NCBI GenBank assembly: GCA_001304995.1
Contig: BBZU01000001.1
Coordinates: 124,001-188,000 of the forward strand
Length of the DNA stretch: 64,000 nt
Reading direction: 5' to 3'
DNA from: Clostridia bacterium UC5.1-1D10
Lineage (GTDB): Bacteria > Bacillota > Clostridia > Lachnospirales > Anaerotignaceae
Program-made: the position numbers and the translations under genes
The notes under the pieces: generated by a model
Told to the model about the DNA's origin: nothing
The model's database searches: none
The model's input: the letters and a program-made list of their open reading frames with translations, nothing else
Shown here: one piece after another, positions 35,914-44,745 of the stretch
Layout of the letters: each line of letters opens with the position of its first letter
Numbering within the stretch: position 1 is the stretch's first letter

Positions 35914-38439
35914 ATGAAAGCAATGCAATTGAAACCTGATTTTTACTGGACCGGCGTTCTGGACAAGGACCTGCGTGTATTCGACATCATTATGATGACA
36001 GAATTTGGCACCACTTATAACTCTTACCTGCTCAAATGCGGCGATAAGACTGTACTGTTTGAAACAGCAAAAGAAAAATTCTTCGACGATTATCTGGAAA
36101 CACTTTCTCAGATCACAGACGTTTCCACCATTGACTATATTGTGGTAAACCATACAGAACCCGACCATGTGGGCAGCATCAAACGCATTCTGGACATCTG
36201 CCCCAGAGCCAAAGTGGTTGCAACACCTGTTGCCATCGGCTTCTTGAAACACATCATCAACGGTGACTTTTACAGCATTGCAATCAAAGACGGCGACGAA
36301 CTGAAGATCGGTGACAAAACACTGCAGTTCCATGTGTTCCCCAACCTGCATTGGCCCGATACCATGTATACCTACATCGTAGAGGACAAAACACTGGTGA
36401 CATGTGACTCCTTCGGTTCTCACTATGCACATGAAGGCATCCTGCGCAGCACTGTAACCGATACAGAAGGCTATATGCGCGCTACAAAATACTATTTCGA
36501 CAACATTCTGGGCCCCTTCAAACAGCCCTATATGACAAACGCACTGGCAGCAGTACGTCAGATGGATATCGACATGATCTGCCCCGGCCACGGCCCCGTT
36601 CTGGACAGCCACCTGTCTGAACTGATGGATATTTACGAAGAATGGTGCAAAGTGCCTGTAAGCGAATGGAAAAAAGTTGTCATTCCTTATGTAAGCGCTT
36701 ACGGCTATACAGGCCAGCTGGCAGAACAGATCGCAAAAGGTATTCAGGATAACGACGAAATCATCGACGTAAAACTGTACGATATGGTAACAGCGGATCA
36801 GGCAGAAGTGCTGGGCGAAATCGGCACGGCTGATGGTATCCTCTTCGGTACACCTACTATTCTGGGTGAAGCTCTGAAACCTATTTGGGATCTGACAACA
36901 CTCATGTTCCCTCCTATCCACGGCGGCAAACTGGCAAGTGCCTTCGGCAGCTACGGCTGGAGTGGTGAAGGTGTGCCTCACATCATCGAAAGGCTGAAAC
37001 AGATCCGCCTGAAAGTGGTAGACGGCTTCAAAGTACGTCTGAAACCCTCTGAAAATGAACTGGTGGACGCTTATGAATATGGTTATCGCTTCGCAGATAC
37101 CCTGCTGCAAAAAGATGTTAAGAAAGCCAGCGCAAGAAGCGGTCTGGTGAAATGTCTGGTTTGCGGCGAAATCTTCGACGAATCCATGGAAACCTGCCCT
37201 GTTTGCGGCGTAGGCAAAGAAAACTTCGTGCCTGTTGACATGGATGAAGTAACACATCGTATGGATACCATGGAAAAATTCGTTGTACTGGGCGGCGGCA
37301 CAGCGGCGCTCAACGCGGCAAAAGCCATCCGGGAAAGAAACCAGTCTGCAAGCATCATCATGGTTTCCGAAGAAAACGAACTGCCTTATGACAGACCTAT
37401 GCTCACAAAGAATATGTTTGGTGCCATCAGCGGCGGCGCAATCGCAAGCAAGGAAGCTGCATGGTATGAAGATAACTGCATCGACCTGCGTCTGGGCGTG
37501 AAAGCAGAATCCATGGATCTGGGCAGAAAAGAAATCCGCCTGTCCGACGGCACAGTACTGCCTTACAACAAGTGCGTATATGCACTGGGCTCTTACAGCT
37601 TCGTGCCTCCTATCAAGGGCGCGGATCTGGAAGGCGTAACACCTGTTCGTACCATTGCTGACGTAGAAAAGATCAACCATCTGGCACTCAAGGCAAAACA
37701 TGCGGTCGTTATCGGCGGTGGTGTGCTGGGTCTGGAAGCTGCTTGGGAACTGCGTAAAGAAAAACTGGAAGTAACTGTACTGGAAGGCGCTCCCGAACTG
37801 CTGCTGGGCAAAATGGACGCAGTAGGCGCAGAAATGCTGAAGAAGATCGCAGCGAAAAACGGCGTGAACATCGTTGTTGGCGCGAAAATCGCGGAAATCG
37901 TTGGCGACGGCAAAGTAGAAGGCGTTATGCTGGATGACGGCACAAAGATCCCTGCGGAAATCGTTATCATGTCCACAGGCGTTCGTGCAAACAAACAGCT
38001 GGCAGAAGAAGCAGGCATCCTGACAAACCGTGCTGTTGTAGTCAGCGACAAAATGCAGACCAGCGACAGCAATGTATTTGCCGGTGGTGACTGTGCGGAA
38101 TTCGATGGCGCAAATATCGCAATCTGGCCTGTGGCAATGGAAATGGGCCGCATCGCTGGTGCCAACGCAGCAGGCGACAACCTGCCTTATGTACCTCAGA
38201 CACAGGGTATGTCTCTGAATGCGCTGAACACTTCCGTATATTCCATGGGTGACGTTGGCACAAAAGAAGACGTCACATACAAAACACTGGAAATCCGTGA
38301 CGATAAGAGACTCACACTGGAAAAATACTATTTCCGTAACAATGCCCTGTGCGGCGTCATCCTCATCGGCGACACAAGCAAGATGGCAAGCGTGACAGAA
38401 GCCGTACAGCAGAAAAAAGCATTCCACGAAATTTTCTGA
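35914..38439 (+). CDS. Class-F flavodiiron protein: FDP-rubredoxin-NAD(P)H:rubredoxin reductase fusion
   Basis: The protein has 841 residues and reduces O2 to water or NO to N2O directly with NAD(P)H. Domain 1 (about 1-250) is the diiron lactamase fold: HTEPDH (about 80), CDSFGSHYA and CPGHGPVL. Domain 2 (about 255-395) is flavodoxin (VSAYGYTGQLAEQIA, TPTILGEALKPIW). Domain 3 (about 408-440) is rubredoxin with CLVCGEIFD and CPVCGVGK. Domain 4 (about 450-841) is an FAD/NAD oxidoreductase (VVLGGGTAALNAAKAI, VVIGGGVLGLEAAWEL, VFAGGDCAEF). A single polypeptide thus carries the whole electron chain. The ATG follows AAGGAGGCGG. It is next to superoxide reductase. Confidence 0.95.
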   Translation: MKAMQLKPDFYWTGVLDKDLRVFDIIMMTEFGTTYNSYLLKCGDKTVLFETAKEKFFDDYLETLSQITDVSTIDYIVVNHTEPDHVGSIKRILDICPRAKVVATPVAIGFLKHIINGDFYSIAIKDGDELKIGDKTLQFHVFPNLHWPDTMYTYIVEDKTLVTCDSFGSHYAHEGILRSTVTDTEGYMRATKYYFDNILGPFKQPYMTNALAAVRQMDIDMICPGHGPVLDSHLSELMDIYEEWCKVPVSEWKKVVIPYVSAYGYTGQLAEQIAKGIQDNDEIIDVKLYDMVTADQAEVLGEIGTADGILFGTPTILGEALKPIWDLTTLMFPPIHGGKLASAFGSYGWSGEGVPHIIERLKQIRLKVVDGFKVRLKPSENELVDAYEYGYRFADTLLQKDVKKASARSGLVKCLVCGEIFDESMETCPVCGVGKENFVPVDMDEVTHRMDTMEKFVVLGGGTAALNAAKAIRERNQSASIIMVSEENELPYDRPMLTKNMFGAISGGAIASKEAAWYEDNCIDLRLGVKAESMDLGRKEIRLSDGTVLPYNKCVYALGSYSFVPPIKGADLEGVTPVRTIADVEKINHLALKAKHAVVIGGGVLGLEAAWELRKEKLEVTVLEGAPELLLGKMDAVGAEMLKKIAAKNGVNIVVGAKIAEIVGDGKVEGVMLDDGTKIPAEIVIMSTGVRANKQLAEEAGILTNRAVVVSDKMQTSDSNVFAGGDCAEFDGANIAIWPVAMEMGRIAGANAAGDNLPYVPQTQGMSLNALNTSVYSMGDVGTKEDVTYKTLEIRDDKRLTLEKYYFRNNALCGVILIGDTSKMASVTEAVQQKKAFHEIF

Positions 38440-38490
38440 TAAAATACCCTTACACAAGCTTTCGTGAGAAAGCAAAAAAAGAGAAAGGAA

Positions 38491-38660
38491 AAGCAAGTTC
38501 CCCTTAGGAAAACATTGCTTTTCCTTTTTCTTTTTTCTAAGGGGAATGGCAATCTTCAGAAGAAAACATATCAGATAAAATCATCGTAAAAATAAGAAAG
38601 CTGAAAACCTTGATATGACAAGGATTTCAGCTTTCTTTGTTTTCTTATGAAGATGCCCCT
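38491..38660 (+). repeat. Structured intergenic repeat, copy E
   Basis: This is a divergent full-length copy. The left hairpin CCCCTTAG/CTAAGGGG shows a compensatory change against copies B and D. The right stem GCTGAAAACC/GGATTTCAGC has one mismatch. It ends at TTATGAAGATGCCCC, 28 bp beyond the stop of the leftward MATE gene and 51 bp after the flavodiiron stop on the other side. Confidence 0.85.
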
Positions 38661-38688
38661 AGTATTCCATTCTCTTTTTTGTTTGGTT

Positions 38689-40101
38689 TTAAGCAGCCAA
38701 CGCATGGCCTTGGCTTTCGGCAATTTTCCGGTTCAGTTTCCGCATTTCCGGCAGGATGAACAGGGCCACGATGACAGCGGAGCCGATGTCCGCGCAGGGG
38801 CCTGCGTAAAGCAGACCGCTCAGACCGAAGAATATAGGCAGGATCAGCAGCAGGGGAATCAGCAAAATCAGCTGACGCAGCATGGAAAGCAGAGAAGCTT
38901 TCAAAGGCTGCCCCGTTGCCTGGAAGTAGTTGGTGGAAACGATCTGGAAACCAGCACAGAAAATACCGCCCAGATAGATCCGCAGACAGCGCACGGCAAA
39001 GTCTGTAAATGTCTGATTTTCTTTCCCGAACAGGCTCAGTACCAGATGAGGCGCCAGCTGGCATACAGCCCAGCCGATGAGGATGGAGGCTGTGGCAATG
39101 GATACGGCAAGGAGATAAGTGTGGCGCACACGGGCATATTTTTTCGCACCCAGGTTGAAGCCCAGAATGGGCTGCGCGCCGATACCGAAGCCGATACATA
39201 CAGAAGCCAGAATCATGGCGATTTTCATGACGATACCCATGGCACTGAGGGCAACATCGCCGGTGATTTCTGTCTGGTTGCCGTAGTAAACCAGAGAGTT
39301 GTTCATAACCACCTGCATGATGCAGGCAACCAGAGCGGTGATACCGGAGGAAATGCCCAGAGAGAAAATTTTATACCAGACACGACCAACGGGTTTCATA
39401 TATCTGCGGGTAAAACACATACGGCCTTTTTTCAGGAAGTAGTAGCACAGCACCACTGTGGAAACGAACTGAGCGGTGACTGTGGCGATGGCGGCGCCTT
39501 TTACACCCCAGTCCAGCACGAAAATATAAATAGGGTCAAGAACAGTGTTCAGTGCGGCACCGATGAGGATGCCGTACATGGACATACGCGGGTGTCCGTC
39601 CGTACGGGCCATACTGGAAAGGGCAATGCTGACCATGCTGAAAGGTACGCCAATGAGGACGATGGAAGTATAGTCGATGGCGTAGGGCATGGTGGTTTCT
39701 GTCGCGCCGAAGAGTGTCAGGATGGGTTTCAGGAAAATCAAGCCTGCCACTGCCAGCAGGATACCCAGACCGATGGCGATGACCAGCAGGTTATTCAGTG
39801 TCAGAAGGGCTTCCCGTTTTCTGCCTTCCCCCAGTCGTAAAGCGGCGTAAGCGCTGCCGCCGGAGCCGATGAGGGTGGCAAAAGCCATGATGATGGTCAT
39901 CAGGGGGAAAGCAATGGTGGTAGCGGCGTTCCCCAGATAGCCTACACCCTGACCAATGAAGATCTGGTCGACGATGTTATACACGGAGTTTACCAGACAG
40001 GAAATGATGGCAGGGATGGAAAAAGAGAATAACAGTCCCTTTATGGGGCGTACACCCAAGGGGTTTTCTCCGTCCATTGTCAGTGTTCGTTGCTGTTGCA
40101 T
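38689..40101 (-). CDS. MATE-family multidrug/Na+ efflux transporter
   Basis: The protein has 470 residues and 12 predicted helices in two bundles. Signatures are FSFSIPAIISCLVNSVYNIVDQIFIG (helix 1), FPLMTIIMAFATLIGSGGSAYAALRLGEG, and the second half NQTEITGDVALSAMG with GIGAQPILGFNLGAK. It exports drugs or cationic compounds with an H+ or Na+ gradient. The ATG at 40101 has AAGGAGGAGG upstream. The first 22 bp overlap the MarR gene, so the two are translationally coupled and under its control. Confidence 0.92.
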   Translation of the reverse strand: MQQQRTLTMDGENPLGVRPIKGLLFSFSIPAIISCLVNSVYNIVDQIFIGQGVGYLGNAATTIAFPLMTIIMAFATLIGSGGSAYAALRLGEGRKREALLTLNNLLVIAIGLGILLAVAGLIFLKPILTLFGATETTMPYAIDYTSIVLIGVPFSMVSIALSSMARTDGHPRMSMYGILIGAALNTVLDPIYIFVLDWGVKGAAIATVTAQFVSTVVLCYYFLKKGRMCFTRRYMKPVGRVWYKIFSLGISSGITALVACIMQVVMNNSLVYYGNQTEITGDVALSAMGIVMKIAMILASVCIGFGIGAQPILGFNLGAKKYARVRHTYLLAVSIATASILIGWAVCQLAPHLVLSLFGKENQTFTDFAVRCLRIYLGGIFCAGFQIVSTNYFQATGQPLKASLLSMLRQLILLIPLLLILPIFFGLSGLLYAGPCADIGSAVIVALFILPEMRKLNRKIAESQGHALAA

Positions 40102-40552
40102 GTGATTTCCTCCTCCTTTTTGGCGATGTAGGTTTGGGCATTTTGTACCATTTGTTTCATGAGTTTTTCTATGAGCAGACATTCTTCGTCTGTCATGCCT
40201 TCTGTGAGGGCAGAGTTCCATTCCTCTCTGGCATTTAGCAATGTTTCGATGATGGGCATAGCGGCGGGGGTGACGAACAGTTTCCGGCAGCGTCTGTCGT
40301 TTTCGTCGGTGATGACCCGGATATATCCGGCTTCCTCCAGCTTCTGTACACCGCGGCTGACGGTGCCTTTGTCAAAAAAGCCCAGCTGCGCCAGTTTGTT
40401 CAAAGGGATACCTTCGTTTTCATAGATCCGCAGCAGGAAAAACTGCTGTCCGCTGCTGATGGGAAGATGCCGCAGACAAAGATCGAAATTCCGGTTGGCA
40501 TACCGGCTGATGGCTGACGCGTTGATGGAATAACGCAGGTTTTTTTCTCCAT
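40080..40552 (-). CDS. MarR-family regulator of the MATE pump, probable frameshift near the start
   Basis: About 157 residues. The core winged helix is IPLNKLAQLGFFDKGTVSRGVQKLEEAGYIRV with wing TDENDRRCRKLFVTP. A good start is ATG at 40552, with AGGAGG five bases upstream, but it is out of frame. Removing one A from the run of seven at 40540-40546 gives MEKNLRYSINASAISRYANR and joins the main frame. The alternative reading to 40598 has no ribosome binding site. It probably represses the MarR-MATE operon through two palindromes upstream. Confidence 0.83.
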
Positions 40553-40644
40553 AATGACCTCCTGTGGGTAGGGGCGGTGGAAATGTGGATAACATCAAAC
40601 AGAAATGGCTACCGCCTCAGTGATTTCTGTGGATAAGTCGAAAT

Positions 40645-40699
40645 TAGTTGCGTCTGCAACAAATACAGTATACTTCTAAATTAGTTGCGCTGTCAACTA
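40645..40699 (-). promoter_or_regulatory. Promoter of marR-mate with two MarR-type palindromes
   Basis: On the minus strand, TTGACA (40691-40696) and TATACT (40667-40672) are 18 bp apart. One palindrome, TAGTTG-N6-CAACTA (40682-40699), covers the -35. A second, GTTGC-N4-GCAAC (40647-40660), lies just after the -10. Both share the TTAGTTGCG arm. Confidence 0.72.
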
Positions 40700-40821
40700 T
40701 TTGCATGCAATATAAATAATTTGATGAGATTTTTCCAAAATTGGTGTCAAAACAGAGGTTTTTTGGGCAAATGAAAAAACAGCCATAGACCTGTCATATC
40801 AAGTCTTTGGCTGTTTTGTGG

Positions 40822-41445
40822 TTATTTCCAGTTTTCCATAAGAGAAACGCCTTGCGCCCGCAGTTCTTCGTAAAGGGTGGTCAAAGGCAGCCCTACCACG
40901 TTGAAGTAATCGCCTTCCATCCGTTCCACCAGCAGGGAACCTTTCCCCTGTATGCCGTAGGCGCCGGCTTTGTCCATTGGCTCTCCTGTGGCAATGTACG
41001 CATCCATTTCTTCTTCCGTCAAAGAGCGGAATACCACTTTTGTGCCGATGGTCTGGGCGTGTACCGTTTCTCTGCCATCCGCGTCTTTGTAAATGACGCA
41101 TAAGCCGGTGTAGACCATGTGGCTTTTGCCGGAAAGATGGGTGAGGATGGCTTTGGCGTCGGCTTTGTCCTTGGGTTTGTGGAGGATGGTGTCTTCGTCC
41201 GCCACCATGGTGTCGGCGGCAATGATGATGGAATTTGCGGGAGCGGTACGGCTTACGTCTGTGCCTTTGGCTTCTGCCATGAATGCCGCTTGCTTTGCAG
41301 GTGTGCGGCGGATGCCAGCTTTTCTGTCTGCTTCCTCCAATGCCCGTTCGTCCACATGGCTTTCCTGTACGGTGAAGGGCACAGAAAGCATGGACAGCAG
41401 TTCTTTTCTCCGGGGAGAATTGGATGCCAATATGATTTGCTGCAT
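40822..41445 (-). CDS. maf: Maf-family nucleoside triphosphate pyrophosphatase
   Basis: The protein has 207 residues, typical of Maf/YhdE. Signatures are ILASNSPRRKELL (about 4-16), ESHVDE, IIAADTMV (catalytic Asp about 77), SGKSHMVYTGL and GAYGIQGKG. It hydrolyses dTTP, UTP or modified nucleotides to the monophosphate and is linked to septum control. The start at 41445 has GGAAAGGA upstream and begins right at the fold. Convergence with the MarR region leaves 270 bp, which holds the MarR promoter and a short hairpin. Confidence 0.93.
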   Translation of the reverse strand: MQQIILASNSPRRKELLSMLSVPFTVQESHVDERALEEADRKAGIRRTPAKQAAFMAEAKGTDVSRTAPANSIIIAADTMVADEDTILHKPKDKADAKAILTHLSGKSHMVYTGLCVIYKDADGRETVHAQTIGTKVVFRSLTEEEMDAYIATGEPMDKAGAYGIQGKGSLLVERMEGDYFNVVGLPLTTLYEELRAQGVSLMENWK

Positions 41446-41662
41446 AAAAACAGTCCTTTCCATAAAAAAATGTGTACGGGTAGATTGTACGAAAAGCCCG
41501 GGCCTTTTGCAAGGGAAAAGCCATATTTTTGCCAAGGGAAAGGCAGATTCCATAAAAACAACGGGGTTTTCCCTGAAAAAAGGCGGAATTTTCATGCTTG
41601 ACGGCAGGGTGGGAGATGACTATAATCATACAGGATTTGGAAAGAAGAAAGGAAGAAGCATC

Positions 41663-42847
41663 ATGCCAAAAAAAGAAAAGGTATTCACCATGCCTGTCAT
41701 TGCCTTGATTTTACTGAGTTTCGCATTGGGCACCAGCGAATTCATCATTGTGGGGATATTGCCGGATATTTCCGAAGGGTTGTCCGTATCCCTCACCACT
41801 GCCGGTTCTCTGGTTTCCATGTTTGCCTTTGTTTATGCAGTGGGAACGCCTTTCACGGCGGCTATGGCGGGGCGGTTCCATCGGTTCGCCCTCATCATTT
41901 CCCTGACGGTGGTATTTGTAGTAGGGAATTTCCTCTGCGCCATTGCCCCCAATTATCCTTTGCTGGCGGCGGCAAGAATCCTCCTGTCCATCGTTTCCGG
42001 CACCCTCATTTCCGTTTCCATGACATTTGTGCCGGATATTTCCTCTCTGGAGCATCGGGCAACGGTGGTTTCCTGGGTATTCGCGGGATTTTCTCTGGCG
42101 TCCATTTTCGGTGTGCCCATTGGTACTACCATCAGCCATGTACTCAGCTGGCGGGCGGCTTTTGTGGGTATTACTCTATGCAGCATTTTGGTATTGGCTC
42201 TCATGTTTGTTTCTCTGCCCAGAAAACATGAGAAAGTGCCCTCTGGCATCATGCAGCAGTTTGTCCTGCTGAAAGACAGCCGCATCCTTCTGAGTATCCT
42301 GACGGTATTCTTTGGCGCTTCTGCCTCTTATGTGTTATATACGTACCTGACCCCCGTATTTGAGGACTATGTGGGGATTCCTGCCCAGTATATCAGCTTT
42401 GTGTTGCTGCTGTTCGGGGTCATGGTGCTTTTCAGCAACCTCATTTCCGGTCGGATGGCGCTGAAAAACGGCATTTATAAACTGCGGTTCACTTACGTTG
42501 CCTTGGCGGCGTGCATGTTTTTCCTGCCTGTGGTATTGGGGAATGCTGTGGCAGGTATGGCGGTGATCTTTGCCATTGGTCTGCTCATGTATCTGCAAAA
42601 TTCTCCAATACAGGTCAATGTGCTGAACATTGCCACGGCGGAATATCCCGGCGCCATTACCCTGGCGGCATCCACCAATTCTTTTTCCTTTAACTTCGGC
42701 ATTGCTTTTGGCTCTGTCTGCGGCAGCGCCATCGTTGAAAAACTGGATATGCGCCTGCTGGGGCTGGGCGGCGGCGTTCTTGCTCTCTGCGCCTTGGCCT
42801 GCGCCTGGATGCTCCATAATAAAGTACAGAAAAAAACGACGGTATGA
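41663..42847 (+). CDS. MFS transporter (AraJ/DHA1-type efflux)
   Basis: The protein has 394 residues and 12 helices. Signatures are LLSFALGTSEFIIVGILPDI in helix 1, AGRFHRFALIISL in the loop between helices 2 and 3, RILLSIVSGTLISVSMTFVP, and the motif-C-like GFSLASIFGVPIGTTISHVLSW in helix 5. It belongs to the arabinose-efflux/chloramphenicol-resistance group of drug:H+ antiporters. The ATG at 41663 has AGGAAG upstream; longer readings overlap the Maf gene on the other strand. Monocistronic; substrate unknown. Confidence 0.9.
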   Translation: MPKKEKVFTMPVIALILLSFALGTSEFIIVGILPDISEGLSVSLTTAGSLVSMFAFVYAVGTPFTAAMAGRFHRFALIISLTVVFVVGNFLCAIAPNYPLLAAARILLSIVSGTLISVSMTFVPDISSLEHRATVVSWVFAGFSLASIFGVPIGTTISHVLSWRAAFVGITLCSILVLALMFVSLPRKHEKVPSGIMQQFVLLKDSRILLSILTVFFGASASYVLYTYLTPVFEDYVGIPAQYISFVLLLFGVMVLFSNLISGRMALKNGIYKLRFTYVALAACMFFLPVVLGNAVAGMAVIFAIGLLMYLQNSPIQVNVLNIATAEYPGAITLAASTNSFSFNFGIAFGSVCGSAIVEKLDMRLLGLGGGVLALCALACAWMLHNKVQKKTTV

Positions 42848-42863
42848 AACCGTCGTTTTTTTG
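42831..42863 (+). terminator. Terminator overlapping the MFS stop codon
   Basis: The stem AAAACGACGGT/ACCGTCGTTTT contains the last codons and TGA of the MFS gene and is followed by seven T residues. Confidence 0.88.
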
Positions 42864-42923
42864 TTTGGTGTTCTATGAAAAATTGGGATAAGAGAGTATC
42901 AAAAATCAAGGATGTTTTTTGTA

Positions 42924-43465
42924 TTAGTAGTTCTTTGCTTCGATCTGGAAGTAAGCCTGAGGATGTTCGCAAACGGGGCAAACCTGAGGTGCCTGTTTGC
43001 CAACGTGGATGTGGCCGCAGTTTGCGCACTGCCAAATCATGTCGCCATCTCTGGAGAATACCAGACCGCCTTCAACGTTTTCCAGCAGTTTGCGGTAACG
43101 TTCTTCGTGATGTTTTTCGATCTGACCTACTGCTTCAAACAGGTAAGCGATGCGGTCGAAGCCTTCTTCTCTTGCTTCTTTCGCGAATGTAGCGTACATG
43201 TCTGTCCATTCGTAGTTTTCACCCTGTGCAGCGTCCAGCAGGTTTTCAGCTGTGGAAGGAACAGCGCCGTCATGGAGCAGTTTGAACCAGATTTTTGCGT
43301 GTTCTTTTTCGTTGTTTGCTGTTTCCAGGAACAGAGCTGCGATCTGTTCATAGCCTTCTTTTTTGCTTTGCTTGCGTAATATGTGTATTTGTTTCTTGCC
43401 TGGGATTCACCAGCAAATGCTGCCATCAGGTTGGCTTCAGTTTTTGTACCTTTCAGATTTATCAT
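42924..43465 (-). CDS. rbr: Rubrerythrin, one frameshift
   Basis: About 180 residues after repair. The N-terminal ferritin-like diiron domain ([24 protein letters not shown], then EREEGF-type [13 protein letters not shown] and [10 protein letters not shown]) carries the Glu/His ligands. The C-terminal rubredoxin-like domain has [12 protein letters not shown] and [13 protein letters not shown]. It reduces hydrogen peroxide in the cytoplasm. A missing A in the run at 43359-43364 breaks the frame after ASKAK. The ATG at 43465 follows AAGGAGG. A perfect Fur/PerR-family box lies just after its promoter. Confidence 0.93.
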
Positions 43466-43502
43466 AATATTTTCCTCCTTACACACTAAAATATTTCTTA
43501 AT

Positions 43503-43517
43503 TGATAATTATTATCA
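43503..43517 (-). promoter_or_regulatory. Fur/PerR-family operator (perfect 7-1-7)
   Basis: TGATAAT-T-ATTATCA is a perfect 7-1-7 inverted repeat and equals the Bacillus Fur consensus. It lies 17-31 bp downstream of the rubrerythrin -10, so bound repressor would block transcription. Confidence 0.85.
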
Positions 43518-43533
43518 TTTAATATTTGATATC

Positions 43534-43561
43534 ATTATAACAGAACTTTGGCGTTTGTCAA
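43534..43561 (-). promoter_or_regulatory. Promoter of rubrerythrin
   Basis: On the minus strand, TTGACA (43556-43561) and TATAAT (43534-43539) are both perfect, with a 16-bp spacer. Confidence 0.85.
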
Positions 43562-43766
43562 CGGATTTTTCTAATTTTTTCTAAAAAAATAAAAAACCCT
43601 GCAAAATGTGGGGAAATAGGCGCAAATGCCTGTATTTCAGGCATACAACACACAAAAAACGCTGCTGCAAAAGTCCCATTTTATGCAAAGTTTAGATGCG
43701 CTGATGGGGGTGATTTTGTTCTGCAAGCCTTTCCGAAAGAAAGATCAGAATTGTTTTTGTACAATG

Positions 43767-43803
43767 AAAAACCACCGAAAACATGTTGTTCCCGGTGGTT
43801 TTG
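43767..43803 (-). terminator. Terminator of the arg operon
   Basis: On the minus strand, the stem AAAACCACCGG/CGGTGGTTTTT lies 13 bp after the argF stop. Nothing else was seen in 43562-43766 beyond a poly-A tract and a possible short hairpin. Confidence 0.82.
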
Positions 43804-43816
43804 TATTTGGAGGATA

Positions 43817-44725
43817 TTAGTCTGCCATCAGTTTTACCAGAATTGCTTTCTGGGCGTGCAGACGGTTTTCTGCTTCATCGAAAATTTCATCAGCGTGTGC
43901 TTCGAATACTTCCGCTGTGATTTCTTCGCCTCTGTGAGCGGGCAGGCAATGCTGTACCATGCAGCCTTCGTTTGTCACTGCCATCAGTTCGTCGTTGACC
44001 TGGAAGCCAGCGAAAGCGGCTTCTCTGATCTTCTGTTCGCTTTCCTGACCCATGGATGCCCAAACGTCTGTCAGTACCACGTCAGCGTTTTTCGCAGCTT
44101 CCAGAGGGCTTTCTGTCATCTGGAATTTATCGCCATACTGTGCCGCAAAGTCCAGAACGTCTTTATGAGGCTGGTAATCCTTAGGGCAGGCAATGCTTAC
44201 GGACATGCCAACTTTTAAACCGCCAACGATGAGGGAGTTTGCCATGTTGTTGCCGTCGCCGATGTAGCACATCTTCAGACCTTCCAGTTTGCCTTTGTGT
44301 TCCCGGATGGTCTGCAAGTCAGCCATGACCTGGCAGGGATGGCAGAAGTCTGTGAGACCGTTGATGATGGGGATGGAGCCGTATTTTGCCAGTGTTTCCA
44401 CTTCTTCCTGTTCAAAAGTACGGATCATGATGCCGTCCAGATACCGGGACAGAACTCTTGCGGTGTCTTCTGTGGGTTCGCCACGGCCGATCTGTGCGTC
44501 TTTGGAGCTGATGAACAGCGCATGGCCGCCCAGCTGATACATGCCTGTTTCAAAGGATACACGGGTTCTGGTGGAGGATTTTTCAAAGATCATACCCAGT
44601 GTTTTGCCTTTGAGGATATGGTGTTCAATACCCTGTTTTTTCTGTAATTTCAGCTGGTCTGCCAAGTCCAGCAGTTCCAGGATTTCTTCTGTTGTCAGGT
44701 CTAAAAGTTTCAGAAAATGTTTCAT
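43817..44725 (-). CDS. argF: Ornithine carbamoyltransferase
   Basis: The protein has 302 residues, normal for OTC. It carries the carbamoyl-phosphate site SSTRTRVSF (about 49-57), HPCQVMADL (about 129-137), the ornithine-loop region DVWASMGQE and the C-terminal HCLPAHRGEE. It forms citrulline from ornithine and carbamoyl phosphate. It is the last gene of argC-argJ-argB-argD-argF, 20 bp after argD. The biosynthetic direction is assigned from this context, not from the protein alone. Confidence 0.95.
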   Translation of the reverse strand: MKHFLKLLDLTTEEILELLDLADQLKLQKKQGIEHHILKGKTLGMIFEKSSTRTRVSFETGMYQLGGHALFISSKDAQIGRGEPTEDTARVLSRYLDGIMIRTFEQEEVETLAKYGSIPIINGLTDFCHPCQVMADLQTIREHKGKLEGLKMCYIGDGNNMANSLIVGGLKVGMSVSIACPKDYQPHKDVLDFAAQYGDKFQMTESPLEAAKNADVVLTDVWASMGQESEQKIREAAFAGFQVNDELMAVTNEGCMVQHCLPAHRGEEITAEVFEAHADEIFDEAENRLHAQKAILVKLMAD

Positions 44726-44745
44726 ATATTATCTTCCTTTCTCAA

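Noticed and set aside
35785-38496. A 903-codon open frame antisense to the flavodiiron fusion gene
   Set aside because: It is rich in Cys, Phe and His with no domain logic; the plus strand carries a complete four-domain enzyme with a good start.
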